Positions 46,265 to 56,729 of a stretch of 64,000 nucleotides of DNA are shown piece after piece. The notes beneath the pieces were generated by a model. The model saw only the letters and a program-made list of their open reading frames with translations. It ran no database searches and had not been told where the DNA came from. Positions within the stretch are counted from its first letter, which is position 1; every line of letters begins with the position of its first letter. Location: contig NZ_MPCX01000001.1 in the NCBI RefSeq assembly GCF_001874145.1, positions 186,001 through 250,000 on the forward strand, in the 5' to 3' direction. Made by a program: the position numbers and the translations under genes. The DNA is from Lacinutrix sp. MedPE-SW (lineage in GTDB: Bacteria > Bacteroidota > Bacteroidia > Flavobacteriales > Flavobacteriaceae).

Positions 46265-47404
46265 TTACTCAACATTTAATAATAATTTTACATTGTCGAT
46301 GATTACGAAATCGATTTCGCTGCCTATTTGCGGAACATCAACCAAGTGCTCAAGAGCCTTATAACCATTGGCTTCAATATACTTATGAGCAAAAAAGCCA
46401 TCTAAATTATCAATTTTTGAAATTTTTGGTATAAAGTTTACTTTTTCGTCAATTAATCGCTCTTCATAGTGCACTGCAATATCAATATGCCTATTATTAA
46501 CAAGTACGTTTTTAATAATTATATCATAAAAAAGCTTTTTATTTTCAGGAATATTTAAATAATCTTCAAAATCTAACAACTCAATTTGGTTATTTGCAAT
46601 AGCATTTAAAGCTACCAAATAAGACTGAAACACATAACGCCTTACTTCTTCTCTATTGTAATCGTTTTTACAATGTCCAGCTTCAAAAAGTACTGTAGGT
46701 ACATTTAAGCTTTGAAAAGCATCGCCAACACAATTTATATTATAAGCATCATCGTAGGTTCCTACTTGATTAGGCAACTCTTCCTGAAGCATGTTATTAA
46801 TCTTAACAATTAAAGACATAGCGACCTTTCGATTGTCTGTAATGGTGCATTCTTGATCTTGAGCTGGAGACAAAAAAGACAAACTTGCAGTACTATTAGT
46901 GTTTCCTGCACTAAAAATAGTGCGTTGTCCATGAAGATTAAAGCAAAAATGAGGTTTAAAATCATTAAAAAGAGTGTTTAAAACAACACTTTCGGGTTGC
47001 GATAAGGCTTGCGCATCTCTATTTAAATCTACATTATTAGCGTTTAATCGCGTATAAGCTAAAGCGCCATCTGGATTTAAAATAGGCACAATAAGAATAG
47101 TACAGTTTTTAAGTATGTTATTAGACTTGTCTTCACTAAAGAGGTTTAATAAATCAAATAACGCCTTTGTAGTCGTAGATTCATTACCATGCATTTGAGA
47201 CCACATTAGTATTTTATTTGGTCCAGTACCAAGAGTTATAGAGTATATATTTTCACTTAAAACAGATTGACCTATAGTTTCTATTTTAAAAAATTTACTA
47301 TGCTTATTTAAAAGAGGAGCAATAGATTTTGTATGAATATATCTACCAGACAAACTGGTTTCTTTATGTTTAATATAAAGGTTTTTTAAGAGTGAGTTTT
47401 TCAT
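46265..47404 (-). CDS. M14 family zinc carboxypeptidase-like protein
   Basis: 379 residues, no signal peptide. Zinc ligands His72 and Glu75 in QMHGNES and His158 in NLHGQRT. The NPDG at 110-113, the substrate Arg129 in VDLNRD and the catalytic Glu241 in LFEAGHCKND are all in place. A C-terminal ~90-residue domain follows. Cytoplasmic location suggests processing of amidated or cell-wall peptides. It is divergent from an XRE regulator, with repeated operator-like sites in front of both. Confidence 0.87.
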   Translation of the reverse strand: MKNSLLKNLYIKHKETSLSGRYIHTKSIAPLLNKHSKFFKIETIGQSVLSENIYSITLGTGPNKILMWSQMHGNESTTTKALFDLLNLFSEDKSNNILKNCTILIVPILNPDGALAYTRLNANNVDLNRDAQALSQPESVVLNTLFNDFKPHFCFNLHGQRTIFSAGNTNSTASLSFLSPAQDQECTITDNRKVAMSLIVKINNMLQEELPNQVGTYDDAYNINCVGDAFQSLNVPTVLFEAGHCKNDYNREEVRRYVFQSYLVALNAIANNQIELLDFEDYLNIPENKKLFYDIIIKNVLVNNRHIDIAVHYEERLIDEKVNFIPKISKIDNLDGFFAHKYIEANGYKALEHLVDVPQIGSEIDFVIIDNVKLLLNVE

Positions 47405-47716
47405 TAGATATTTTTATGTTACAAATGTAAACAATATCTATTTTACAAATGTAAACACAAATTGTTACAAATGTAATTTACAGATGTAACCAAAAATTAG
47501 CTTTTTTTAAGATTTCAAAACTTTAGTAATTATAAAAAACTATAAAATATCTAAAATATAATTTATTAAATTATTAATCAGATGTTTAACAAACTATACT
47601 TAAAGTGATTATTTAATAAAAGAAGCTTTGTAAACGTCTAAATTTTGATATAAAAATCAATAGTTTTACAAATGTAAACAAATAAATTCAAACAAATTGT
47701 TTACATTTGTATCGCT
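47405..47716. promoter_or_regulatory. divergent control region with six copies of TTACAAATGTAA
   Basis: Palindromic 12-mers at 47419-47430, 47443-47454, 47465-47476, 47478-47489 (one mismatch), 47666-47677 and 47701-47712 (one mismatch). Read as TTACATTTGTAA, each contains TACATTTG, an exact -7 box. The copy nearest each start codon would be the promoter itself, so a bound protein would block transcription. Nothing else is seen in this 312-base gap. Confidence 0.8.
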
Positions 47717-48133
47717 ATGATAAACAACCAAGAATTTACTAAAAGACTAAAAAAAGTAATAGATTATTACGGTGAAAGCGCTTCTTCTTTTGCCGAAAAA
47801 ATTGGTGTGCAACGCTCTAGTATTTCACACATTCTTTCTGGAAGAAATAAACCAAGTTTAGAATTTGTACTAAAAGTACTCTCCACTTTTCCGGAAGTAG
47901 AATTGTATTGGTTAATGAATGGGAAAGGAAATTTTCCTTCAGTTGAAAATAACAAACCAAAAATTGAAAAAAAACCAATTGAAGAAAATCAAGATTTATT
48001 TTCAAAATCTGAAAACGAAAATGCACCAAGAGAAATTTCTGTTGAAAAAATAATTTCTTCAAATTCTAAAAAAGAAATCGAACGTATCATTATTTTTTAC
48101 AAAGATGGTAGTTTTTCAAATTTTGAAAATTAA
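47717..48133 (+). CDS. XRE-type helix-turn-helix regulator, probable autorepressor
   Basis: 138 residues. HTH at about 18-42 (SASSFAEKIGVQRSSISHILSGRNKPS) and a conserved extension EVELYWLMNGKGNFP. A charged linker and a short C-terminal segment (KKEIERIIIFYKDGSFSNFE) resemble small dimeric Bacteroidota regulators. Its start lies 4 bases after the sixth operator copy, pointing to autoregulation and control of the divergent M14 gene. Confidence 0.88.
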   Translation: MINNQEFTKRLKKVIDYYGESASSFAEKIGVQRSSISHILSGRNKPSLEFVLKVLSTFPEVELYWLMNGKGNFPSVENNKPKIEKKPIEENQDLFSKSENENAPREISVEKIISSNSKKEIERIIIFYKDGSFSNFEN

Positions 48134-48210
48134 GCACTATCTCCTATTTATTTTTAAATACGCGATTCTAAGCAAGTGCAAAAAAATAACATTTTAAGCT
48201 TTTCATTTTG

Positions 48211-48218
48211 TAATTTTG
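48211..48218 (+). promoter_or_regulatory. promoter -7 box of the lipoprotein-terC unit
   Basis: TAATTTTG matches TAnnTTTG, 19 bases before the lipoprotein ATG. Confidence 0.5.
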
Positions 48219-48237
48219 CTTAAACACATTTTACAAA

Positions 48238-48630
48238 ATGAAAAAAGCACTTTTCCTGTTAATTATCTTTTTTAGTTTATTTTTAAATTACAGTTGCCAA
48301 CAACCACAAAGAAATTGTACAGATTATAAAACAGGTATTTTTACTTTTAGCTACATAGATGCTGGTGTAGAAAAGCAAGGTAAAATTATAAGAAATGATA
48401 CTTTACAGATTGAAGAGTTTGATGGAAAAGTACAGAAATCTAAAATTAGATGGATTAATGATTGTGAAGTTATTTTTAAAACCATTAACCCAAAACGCAT
48501 GGTTGATAAAAATGATATTCATTTAAAAATATTAACTACTACAGATTCTAGCTATACGTTTGAATATAGTTATGTTGGAAAAACACAAAAACAAAAAGGA
48601 ACTGCTTATAAATTTAAAAAAATAAACTAA
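48238..48630 (+). CDS. hypothetical lipoprotein
   Basis: 130 residues. The signal peptide MKKALFLLIIFFSLFLNYS ends at Cys20. The mature domain is a small beta-rich fold with two further Cys (NCTDY and NDCEV) that may pair. Relatives sit next to topoisomerase IV genes in Flavobacteria and are sometimes misnamed after them; no enzymatic motif is present. The stop is followed after 1 base by the terC ATG. Confidence 0.75.
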   Translation: MKKALFLLIIFFSLFLNYSCQQPQRNCTDYKTGIFTFSYIDAGVEKQGKIIRNDTLQIEEFDGKVQKSKIRWINDCEVIFKTINPKRMVDKNDIHLKILTTTDSSYTFEYSYVGKTQKQKGTAYKFKKIN

Positions 48631-48631
48631 T

Positions 48632-49426
48632 ATGTTAGATTTCTTATTATCTACAGATGCAATATTTGCATTACTTACATTAACTTTTTTAGAAATTATT
48701 TTAGGTATAGATAATATTATTTTTATTTCTATTGCAGCAAACAAATTACCAGAAAGCCAGCGCAAAAAAGCCACAAATATTGGCCTTATTCTAGCCATGG
48801 TGCAACGTATTATATTATTATTTTTTGTATCGTTTTTAATAGGACTCTCTAAACCTTTTTATACTCTTGAATCTAGTTGGCTAACTATAGAATTAACTTG
48901 GCAAAGTATAATACTTTTTACTGGTGGCTTGTTTTTAATATATAAAAGCACATCTGAAATTAAAGAAAAAGTAGAAACGCCAACTCATGACGAAGATTCT
49001 GTTAAGGGAAAAATTATAAAATCGCTTAAACAAGCGTTAGTTCAAATTTTGATTATAGATTTTATTTTTTCTATAGATTCTATTTTAACAGCAGTTGGTA
49101 TGACTAATGGTTTAAGTGAAAATCATAATTACAACCTTGTGCTAATGATTATTGCTGTAGTAATTTCTATTATTGTGATGATTGGTTTTGCAAACAGAAT
49201 AAGACTTTTTATAGAGCGTCACCCTAGTATTCAAATTTTAGCTTTAGCTTTTTTAATTTTAATTGGCTTTATGCTTATTACTGAAGCTGCACATTTAAGT
49301 GAGACAACTTTATTTGGAAAAACTGTTGGAGCAATACCTAAAGGCTATTTATATTTTGCTATTGCATTCTCTCTATTTGTAGAGTTTTTAAATAACAAAA
49401 CAAGAAAAACAAAACCTAATAATTAA
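48632..49426 (+). CDS. TerC family integral membrane protein
   Basis: 264 residues with about seven membrane helices. The family signatures are LTFLEIILGIDNIIFISI at 17-34 and the repeat-related IIDFIFSIDSILTAVG in the second half. Their acidic residues (Glu, Asp) are thought to handle metal ions. Family members include tellurite-resistance TerC and manganese exporters. Convergent with parC. Confidence 0.9.
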   Translation: MLDFLLSTDAIFALLTLTFLEIILGIDNIIFISIAANKLPESQRKKATNIGLILAMVQRIILLFFVSFLIGLSKPFYTLESSWLTIELTWQSIILFTGGLFLIYKSTSEIKEKVETPTHDEDSVKGKIIKSLKQALVQILIIDFIFSIDSILTAVGMTNGLSENHNYNLVLMIIAVVISIIVMIGFANRIRLFIERHPSIQILALAFLILIGFMLITEAAHLSETTLFGKTVGAIPKGYLYFAIAFSLFVEFLNNKTRKTKPNN

Positions 49427-49438
49427 TTATTTTTAAAT

Positions 49439-52156
49439 TTAAAATAACGATGTTTGCTCATCATCATCCAAGTTTTCTTTTTTCTTTTTAATTGCTCTTT
49501 CTAAAGCTTTTTTTGCTTTTTCCTCTTTACTAATAAATTCCGACTTAGATTTTTCTACCTCTGGAACATCTATTGGTAATGTGTTTTCTACAACAACTTC
49601 ATCACTAACTTCCAATTCTTCAGCATGAACTTCTTCTGGAGCTTCGTAAGGTAAAGGATCTAATAAACTTACTTGATTTACTTTGTATTTTGTAAGTTGG
49701 TTTCCTAATGCAGATATACCTTTTACTGCAATAAACTCTTCAATGTTTACTTCTTCGTTTTCTCGTCTATCTTTTCCTCTTTCTTTAGCAAATACAATTT
49801 CTGCAACTGGTCGCCAATCTGTAGATACTATTTCTAGTTGTGAATTTTCATGGTCTGAGATAAACAATTCTTCTTTATCTTCATTTTCTATTAAAAAACG
49901 CTTTACATAATATTTTTCTTTTTCTCCATCATAATAAATTGCAGAGATAGGTTTTTTAGGAATCCACTTTTCCATAACAATCATATCACTATCAAAATGT
50001 AATGTTACTTCTGGTGTTACTGTTTTTACAATTCCTTTTTGGTTTATTATTAATAGCTTATCTTCTCCTCTAAATTCTCCTACTAAATCTCCACGGCCAT
50101 CTACATTTAATCGTTGCACAGCATCATCAAACCAAATTTTTCTTGGTTTTAATGTAGACACGCCTTCTTCTTTTAGTTCTATTTTTTTAATTGCATATTT
50201 TGTAACTACATTTCCTTTACTTGAGCGGCCTTTTATTAAAATATCTGCAAAATCAATATCCCATTTTAATTTTTTTATACTTCCTACTTGACGTAGGAAT
50301 ACTGTAATAACTTCGGCTTCACCATTTGGGTTTGCAGAAAAATACCAAAGTTTTGAGCCTTTACTTCCATTAGTTAAATCGTATTCTCTATCACGAGTCA
50401 TTGATGTTACTGCAAAACGCTTAATATAACTAGCACCTTTAGTACCATCTCGATAAATCATATTATAAATGGTGCGTTTGTCTTTCTTTTTAAAGACAGC
50501 AACGTGAATTATATTTTTACCTATAAACGTTTTAGAGTCTACTTTGGTAACCATCATTTTTCCAGAAGCTGTAAATGCAATAATATCATCTATATCACTA
50601 CAATCGCAAACATACTCATCACGACGTAACGATGTACCTATAAAACCTTCTTCTCTATTTACATAAAGTTTCGTGTTTCTAATAACTACTTTTGTAGCAT
50701 CTACATCTTCAAAAGCACGAATTTCTGTTTTACGCTCTTTACCTTCACCGTATTCTTTTTTAAGTCTTGAAAAATAAGCAATAGCATAATCTATTAAGTT
50801 TGCTAAATGGTGTTTTACTTCTGCAATTTGCTCTTCTAAAGCATCAATTTTTTGCTGTGCTTTATCAATATCAAATTTTGAAATACGTTTAATTCTAATT
50901 TCTGTTAAACGTGTAATATCTTCAACTGTTATCGCTCTTTTTAAATGTTTTATATGTGGCTGAAGTCCTTTGTCTATTGCATTTATAACACCATCCCAAG
51001 TTTCTTCTTCTTCAATATCACGATATATTCTATTTTCTATAAAAATACGCTCTAAACTTGCGAAGTGCCATTGCTCTTCAAACTCACCAAGTTTAATTTC
51101 TAATTCTTGTTTTAATAATTGAACAGTGTTATCTGTAGAGCGCCTAAGCATCTCGGTAACGCCTATAAATAATGGTTTATTATCTTCAATTACACAGCCT
51201 AATGGTGAAATTGAACTTTCACAACTTGTAAAAGCATATAAAGCATCTATGGTTTTATCTGGCGATAAACCTGAAGGTAAATGGATTAATATTTCTACTT
51301 GGGCAGCAGTATTGTCTTCAATTTTTTTAATCTTAATTTTTCCTTTATCATTTGCTTTTAGAATAGAATCTATTAGCGATGATGTTGTTGTACCGTAAGG
51401 AATTTCGGTTATAGCTAAAGTTGTTTTATCTACTTGAGAAATTTTTGCACGTACACGCACTTTTCCTCCTCGTAATCCATCGTTATAATTAGAAAAATCT
51501 GCAATTCCTGCAGTTGGAAAATCTGGAACTAGTGTAAAACGTTTGCCTTGCAAGTGTTTTATTGAAGCCTCAATTAGCTCTATAAAATTATGAGGTAAAA
51601 TTTTTGTTGAAAGACCAACAGCAATACCTTCACCGCCTTGTGCTAATAATAGCGGAAACATTACCGGTAAATTTACTGGTTCTTTTCTACGACCATCATA
51701 ACTTAGTTGCCACTCGGTTATTTTAGGATTGTAAACAACATCTAAACCAAATTTTGAAATACGAGCTTCAATATATCTTGAGGCTGCTGCACGATCTCCG
51801 GTTAAAATATTTCCCCAGTTTCCTTGCGTATCTATTAGTAAATCTTTTTGACCAATTTGCACCATAGCATCTGCAATACTGGCGTCACCGTGCGGATGAT
51901 ACTGCATGGTATGACCAACAATATTAGCTACTTTATTGTAACGCCCATCGTCAAGATCCTTCATAGAGTGCATGATACGACGTTGTACAGGTTTAAAACC
52001 ATCTTCAATTGCTGGTACTGCACGTTCTAAAATTACATACGAAGCGTAATCTAAAAACCACTCTTTATACATACCAGTAATCCTGGTAATAGTTTCTTGT
52101 GGTTCTTGATTTTCTAAATTTTCGTTTGTTAGGTCGTCGTTTTGGTCTTCAGTCAT
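49439..52156 (-). CDS. parC: DNA topoisomerase IV subunit A
   Basis: 905 residues. Catalytic Tyr128 in AAASRYIEAR with Arg127, the QRR element at 58-60, a coiled-coil tower near 415-460, and a C-terminal beta-propeller-like region. A Lys/Glu-rich tail (EEKAKKALERAIKKKKE) ends the protein. No canonical gyrase GyrA-box was seen, in line with ParC. It is 75 bases downstream of parE; that spacer carries two hairpins. Confidence 0.93.
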   Translation of the reverse strand: MTEDQNDDLTNENLENQEPQETITRITGMYKEWFLDYASYVILERAVPAIEDGFKPVQRRIMHSMKDLDDGRYNKVANIVGHTMQYHPHGDASIADAMVQIGQKDLLIDTQGNWGNILTGDRAAASRYIEARISKFGLDVVYNPKITEWQLSYDGRRKEPVNLPVMFPLLLAQGGEGIAVGLSTKILPHNFIELIEASIKHLQGKRFTLVPDFPTAGIADFSNYNDGLRGGKVRVRAKISQVDKTTLAITEIPYGTTTSSLIDSILKANDKGKIKIKKIEDNTAAQVEILIHLPSGLSPDKTIDALYAFTSCESSISPLGCVIEDNKPLFIGVTEMLRRSTDNTVQLLKQELEIKLGEFEEQWHFASLERIFIENRIYRDIEEEETWDGVINAIDKGLQPHIKHLKRAITVEDITRLTEIRIKRISKFDIDKAQQKIDALEEQIAEVKHHLANLIDYAIAYFSRLKKEYGEGKERKTEIRAFEDVDATKVVIRNTKLYVNREEGFIGTSLRRDEYVCDCSDIDDIIAFTASGKMMVTKVDSKTFIGKNIIHVAVFKKKDKRTIYNMIYRDGTKGASYIKRFAVTSMTRDREYDLTNGSKGSKLWYFSANPNGEAEVITVFLRQVGSIKKLKWDIDFADILIKGRSSKGNVVTKYAIKKIELKEEGVSTLKPRKIWFDDAVQRLNVDGRGDLVGEFRGEDKLLIINQKGIVKTVTPEVTLHFDSDMIVMEKWIPKKPISAIYYDGEKEKYYVKRFLIENEDKEELFISDHENSQLEIVSTDWRPVAEIVFAKERGKDRRENEEVNIEEFIAVKGISALGNQLTKYKVNQVSLLDPLPYEAPEEVHAEELEVSDEVVVENTLPIDVPEVEKSKSEFISKEEKAKKALERAIKKKKENLDDDEQTSLF

Positions 52157-52165
52157 ACTTATTAC

Positions 52166-52221
52166 TTCTGCTAAAGCAGAAATCTATTTTTCTTTTGTGG
52201 ATTTCGTATCTAGTACGAAAT
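52166..52221. repeat. two-hairpin palindromic element between parE and parC
   Basis: TTCTGCT-aa-AGCAGAA (52166-52181) and ATTTCGTA-5-TACGAAAT (52201-52221), 19 bases apart, followed by GACAAA. The layout of two hairpins with a spacer resembles the family I units in the his operon, although the stem sequence differs. Confidence 0.7.
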
Positions 52222-52231
52222 GACAAATGGT

Positions 52232-54091
52232 TTATTTATCTTCCTCAATTAAATCTAATTCCACCTTTAAATTATCAATAATAAATTCTTGTCTTGTTGG
52301 TGTGTTTTTTCCCATATAAAAAGCCAATAACTCGTCTATAGACATATTATCGTCTAACATTACAGGATCTAAACGAATGTCTTCACCAATAAAATGAACA
52401 AATTCATCTGGCGAAATTTCACCTAAACCTTTAAATCGGGTGATTTCTGGTTTTGGTTTTAATTTTTCTATAGCATCGCGGCGTTCTTCTTCAGAATAAC
52501 AATAAATCGTTTCCTTTTTATTACGTACTCTAAATAATGGTGTTTGCAATATATATAAATGTCCTTCTTTTATTACTTCTGGAAAAAACTGAAGAAAAAA
52601 CGTTATTAATAATAAGCGAATGTGCATACCATCAACATCGGCATCTGTTGCTATTACTACATTATTATAACGTAAATCTTCTAAAGACTCTTCTATATTT
52701 AATGCGGCTTGCAAGAGATTAAACTCTTCGTTTTCATAAACTATTTTTTTTGTTAAACCATAGCAGTTTAATGGTTTTCCTTTTAAACTAAAAACGGCTT
52801 GCGTATTTACATCTCTTGATTTAGTAATACTACCAGATGCTGAGTCTCCCTCGGTAATAAACAAGGTAGTTTCTAAATTTCTTGCGTTTTTAGTATCACC
52901 AAAATGTACACGACAATCGCGTAGTTTTTTGTTATGCAAACTCGCTTTTTTAGCTCTGTCTTTTGCTAATTTTCTAATTCCAGATAATTCTTTACGTTCT
53001 CGTTCTGCCTGAAGAATTTTACGTTGAATTTTCTCAGCAGTATCAGGGTTTTTATGTAAAAAATTATCTAAGTGTGTTTTTAAAAAATCGTTAATATAGG
53101 TTCTTACTGTTGGCAAATCGCCACCCATGTCTGTAGATCCTAATTTTGTTTTTGTTTGACTCTCAAAAACAGGTTCCATAACTTTTATGGCTATGGCAGA
53201 TATTATAGATTTTCTAATGTCTGACGCATCGTATTGTTTACCATAAAAATCACGAATGGTTTTTACAACTGCTTCTCTAAAAGCTGTTAAGTGTGTTCCT
53301 CCTTGCGTTGTATTTTGTCCGTTTACAAAACTATTATATTCTTCGCTATACTGCGTTTTACTGTGTGTTAAAGCTACTTCAATATCATCACCACGAAGAT
53401 GAATAATTGGATATAGTAAATCGGTTTCTGTTGTTTTTTCAGCTAAAAGATCTTTTAAACCGTTTTCACTGTAATATTTTTCGCCATTAAAAACTATGGT
53501 TAAACCTGGATTTAGGTACACATAGTTTTTAAGCATTTTAACTACATATTCACTACGGAATTTGTAATTTTTAAAGATGATTTCATCCGGAATAAAAGAT
53601 ACTTTCGTTCCTTTTCTACGTGATGTTTCTTCTAAAAACTCTTGATTTACAAGGTTTCCTTGTTCAAAATCTGCCGATGCACTTTTACCATCTCTAGAAG
53701 ATTCTACTCTAAAATAAGATGATAATGCATTTACCGCTTTTGTACCAACACCATTTAATCCTACAGATTTTTTAAAGGCTTTAGAGTCGTACTTTCCACC
53801 GGTATTCATTTTAGATACAACGTCTACCACTTTACCTAATGGTATACCACGCCCGTAATCGCGAACAATAACTTTGCTACCTTGAACAGAAATTTCTATG
53901 GTTTTTCCTGCACCCATAACAAACTCATCTATCGAGTTATCCAAAACTTCTTTTAAAAGTATATAGATACCATCGTCTGGCGATGAACCATCACCTAACT
54001 TACCAATATACATACCTGGACGCATACGTATGTGCTCTTTCCAATCTAACGAGCGTATATTATCTTCGGTATATTTGGTTTGTTCAGACAT
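52232..54091 (-). CDS. parE: DNA topoisomerase IV subunit B
   Basis: 619 residues. GHKL ATPase: [21 protein letters not shown] and [20 protein letters not shown] domain: [11 protein letters not shown] and the metal motif [11 protein letters not shown]. The length and C-terminus [13 protein letters not shown] fit ParE. With ParC it decatenates daughter chromosomes. Confidence 0.94.
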   Translation of the reverse strand: MSEQTKYTEDNIRSLDWKEHIRMRPGMYIGKLGDGSSPDDGIYILLKEVLDNSIDEFVMGAGKTIEISVQGSKVIVRDYGRGIPLGKVVDVVSKMNTGGKYDSKAFKKSVGLNGVGTKAVNALSSYFRVESSRDGKSASADFEQGNLVNQEFLEETSRRKGTKVSFIPDEIIFKNYKFRSEYVVKMLKNYVYLNPGLTIVFNGEKYYSENGLKDLLAEKTTETDLLYPIIHLRGDDIEVALTHSKTQYSEEYNSFVNGQNTTQGGTHLTAFREAVVKTIRDFYGKQYDASDIRKSIISAIAIKVMEPVFESQTKTKLGSTDMGGDLPTVRTYINDFLKTHLDNFLHKNPDTAEKIQRKILQAERERKELSGIRKLAKDRAKKASLHNKKLRDCRVHFGDTKNARNLETTLFITEGDSASGSITKSRDVNTQAVFSLKGKPLNCYGLTKKIVYENEEFNLLQAALNIEESLEDLRYNNVVIATDADVDGMHIRLLLITFFLQFFPEVIKEGHLYILQTPLFRVRNKKETIYCYSEEERRDAIEKLKPKPEITRFKGLGEISPDEFVHFIGEDIRLDPVMLDDNMSIDELLAFYMGKNTPTRQEFIIDNLKVELDLIEEDK

Positions 54092-54178
54092 AGAATTGAG
54101 AAAATTTTCGTGATAGGTTGCTAATATAATACAACGCTATAAAAAATGAAATAGGCATTAAAGAAAGTAATTAACAAT

Positions 54179-54211
54179 AAAAAGCCAATGTTGTTGAGAA
54201 CATTGGCTTTT
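54179..54211 (-). terminator. intrinsic terminator of ychF
   Basis: Perfect 12-bp stem AAAGCCAATGTT/AACATTGGCTTT with a short loop and flanking A/T runs, 23 bases after the ychF stop. Confidence 0.86.
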
Positions 54212-54233
54212 AATTATTTATGGTTAAAATTCA

Positions 54234-55328
54234 CTATACATTGAATAGGAAATGCATAACATCTCCATCTTTAACAACGTATGATTTACCTTCTACTCTC
54301 ATTTTACCTGCTTCTTTTACTTTTGCTTCGCTACCAAAGGTTACATAATCATCATAACCAATTACTTCGGCTCTAATAAAACCTTTTTCAAAATCGGTAT
54401 GTATAACACCTGCAGCTTGCGGTGCAGTTGCTCCAATATTTATAGTCCAAGCTCTTACTTCTTTTACACCTGCTGTAAAATAGGTTTGCTGGTTTAATAA
54501 TTTATATGCAGAACGAATTAATTTAGCAGAGCCTGGCTCATCTAAACCTATATCTGCTAAAAACATTTGGCGTTCTTCGTAGTCGTCTAATTCTGTAATA
54601 TCTGCTTCAGTTCCAACTGCAAGTACTAAAACTTCTGCATTTTCATCTTTTACAGCTTCTCTTACTTGGTCTACATAATCATTTCCATTAACTGCAGCAT
54701 TTTCATCTACATTACAAACATACATTACTGGTTTATCTGTAATTAACTGTGCTGGCTTTACAAATTCTTTGTCTTCATCTTCTGTAAACTCTATTGCTCT
54801 AACAGATTTTCCTGCTTCTAAACCTGCTTTAAGTTTTAAAAGTACAGCTTCTTCTTTTTGTGCTTCTTTATTTCCTGTTTTTGCAGCACGTTTTACTTTA
54901 TCAAGCTTTTTTTCTACTGTATCTAAGTCTTTTAACTGTAATTCGATATCAATAGTTTCCTTATCACGAATTGGATCTACACTACCATCAACATGCACAA
55001 TATTATCATTATTAAAACAACGTAACACATGTAAAATAGCATCAGTTTCACGAATATTTGCTAAAAACTGATTACCTAAACCTTCTCCTTTACTTGCTCC
55101 TTTTACTAAACCTGCAATATCAACAATCTCAACAGTTGCTGGCATAACACGTTCCGGATTAACTAATTCTTCTAATTTTTGAAGTCTTGGGTCTGGCACG
55201 TTTACTACGCCAATATTTGGTTCTATAGTACAAAAAGGAAAGTTTGCACTTTGTGCTTTTGCATTAGATAAACAATTAAATAATGTGGATTTTCCTACGT
55301 TTGGTAAGCCTACAATTCCTGCTTTCAT
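54234..55328 (-). CDS. ychF: redox-regulated ATPase of the Obg family
   Basis: 364 residues. G-domain P-loop [12 protein letters not shown] at 6-17, [17 protein letters not shown], a coiled-coil insertion and the C-terminal TGS domain ending in [10 protein letters not shown]. YchF/OLA1 binds ATP in preference to GTP and acts near the ribosome. A -7 box lies at 55393-55400. Confidence 0.95.
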   Translation of the reverse strand: MKAGIVGLPNVGKSTLFNCLSNAKAQSANFPFCTIEPNIGVVNVPDPRLQKLEELVNPERVMPATVEIVDIAGLVKGASKGEGLGNQFLANIRETDAILHVLRCFNNDNIVHVDGSVDPIRDKETIDIELQLKDLDTVEKKLDKVKRAAKTGNKEAQKEEAVLLKLKAGLEAGKSVRAIEFTEDEDKEFVKPAQLITDKPVMYVCNVDENAAVNGNDYVDQVREAVKDENAEVLVLAVGTEADITELDDYEERQMFLADIGLDEPGSAKLIRSAYKLLNQQTYFTAGVKEVRAWTINIGATAPQAAGVIHTDFEKGFIRAEVIGYDDYVTFGSEAKVKEAGKMRVEGKSYVVKDGDVMHFLFNV

Positions 55329-55392
55329 TGAAAAAATATTTACATCTCCTTGTGAATGGAAATCTTATTGTTTTAATTTTTTTAAGTGTTTG

Positions 55393-55400
55393 CAAATGTA
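55393..55400 (-). promoter_or_regulatory. ychF promoter -7 box
   Basis: TACATTTG on the minus strand matches TAnnTTTG, 64 bases before the ychF ATG. Confidence 0.5.
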
Positions 55401-55534
55401 GTTAATTCTTTAAATCTTCAGTTATTAGGCAACATAATAATTTTTAATAGTAGGACTTTTTACAAGTAAATTGTTATAATTATATATAAAGCCTCACTAA
55501 GCAATTTATTATCAACAATTTAAAACCAACCTTT

Positions 55535-56650
55535 ATGAAAAATCTATTTGCATTTTTATGTCTTTTACTAATCTTTTCATGTAGTAAAGATGAAAAGCCA
55601 GAGTCTACAATTGAAAGCTTTATCATTACTGGCAAGTTTTTAGCTCCAAATGATTTAGATCCAATTGTGAATGCTAAAGTTCAAGCAAGTATTAATGGTG
55701 AAGTTTTTTACCAAACAACCACTAATGCTGAAGGAGTTTTTAACCTCTCTTTAGAAAAAGGAAGTTATGATTTAAAATTTACAAAAGGTTTATTTTCTAC
55801 TGAAAAACAAATAAATGTTGAAGAAAACACTTCTCTAGAGAACTACAAAGTTGAAACACTACCAAATATTGGAGTTGTAACAGGAAGTTTTGATAATATT
55901 GAAAGTGTTCTCTACGGTATTGGCTTGGTAAACCCAATTACTGGAGAACCTTTGTTTGATATTATTAATGGCACATCTACAGGGAAAAATACTAACTTAA
56001 TTCATAATCATTTTAGTACAAAAAACGATATGCAAAATAGAAATCCTGTTTTAGAACCAAATGTAGATTTTTCATTTTCAGACTTAATGTCTAATCCTAC
56101 CCTATTAGCATCTTACGATATTTTATTTATAAACTGTAGTTCGCATATAGAAAACCTAACTTACGAACAAAACCTTATGGATTATGTAAACAATGGTGGT
56201 TTTTTGTATGTAACAGACTGGTCGTCGAGCTTATTAAATACAATTACTAATAATGATACTAATTATTTATCATTTTATACACCGCGTAGAAGCGGACAAT
56301 CTTTAAGTACAAATGCTACAATTTTAGATGGAAATTTAAGTGCTTGGTTATTACTAAATTTTGGAATCTCTATAGACGATACTGTAGTTATAGACGAATT
56401 TTTAACCTCTTGGCAAGTTGTTGACTCTTATGATCCCGCAACTACTATTTCATGGTTAAATGGTAGTGTAGATTACAGTGATGGAAGCAACACAGTAATT
56501 ACAGAAAATAAAGACTTAGCTTTCACTTTTATTTTAGGTCAAGGCGCCGTGTTTTATTCTTCTTTTCATACAGAAAATGATGATTTCGATTTTACAACTA
56601 CAGATAGAATTATGGAGTTTTTAGTTTTCGAAATGACAGATAGAGAATAA
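55535..56650 (+). CDS. lipoprotein with carboxypeptidase-regulatory-like domain and flavodoxin-like C-terminal domain
   Basis: 371 residues. The lipobox LIFSC gives Cys16. Residues ~28-110 form a CarboxypepD_reg-like beta-sandwich (VNAKVQASINGEV, AEGVFNLSLEKGSYDLKF). The remainder, with YDILFINCSSH and NGGFLYVTDWSS, resembles a ThuA/GATase-like fold of surface proteins. No catalytic residues were identified. It stands alone, divergent from ychF and closed by a terminator. Confidence 0.7.
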   Translation: MKNLFAFLCLLLIFSCSKDEKPESTIESFIITGKFLAPNDLDPIVNAKVQASINGEVFYQTTTNAEGVFNLSLEKGSYDLKFTKGLFSTEKQINVEENTSLENYKVETLPNIGVVTGSFDNIESVLYGIGLVNPITGEPLFDIINGTSTGKNTNLIHNHFSTKNDMQNRNPVLEPNVDFSFSDLMSNPTLLASYDILFINCSSHIENLTYEQNLMDYVNNGGFLYVTDWSSSLLNTITNNDTNYLSFYTPRRSGQSLSTNATILDGNLSAWLLLNFGISIDDTVVIDEFLTSWQVVDSYDPATTISWLNGSVDYSDGSNTVITENKDLAFTFILGQGAVFYSSFHTENDDFDFTTTDRIMEFLVFEMTDRE

Positions 56651-56664
56651 ATTGCAATGAAAAA

Positions 56665-56701
56665 GAAAAAAGCCGGTTGTTAAATAACAATCGGCTTTTT
56701 T
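56665..56701. terminator. bidirectional terminator between the lipoprotein and ferredoxin genes
   Basis: 16-bp stem AAAAAAGCCGGTTGTT/AACAATCGGCTTTTTT with one wobble and a 4-base loop, between convergent genes. Confidence 0.88.
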
Positions 56702-56729
56702 AATTTGTAATAAAAATAGTACTTATTGT

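Noticed and set aside
47405-47716. Possible CRISPR array because of repeated 12-mers
   Set aside because: Repeats are short palindromes with irregular spacing (13 to 183 bases between neighbours) and no cas genes; they fit operators, not CRISPR.
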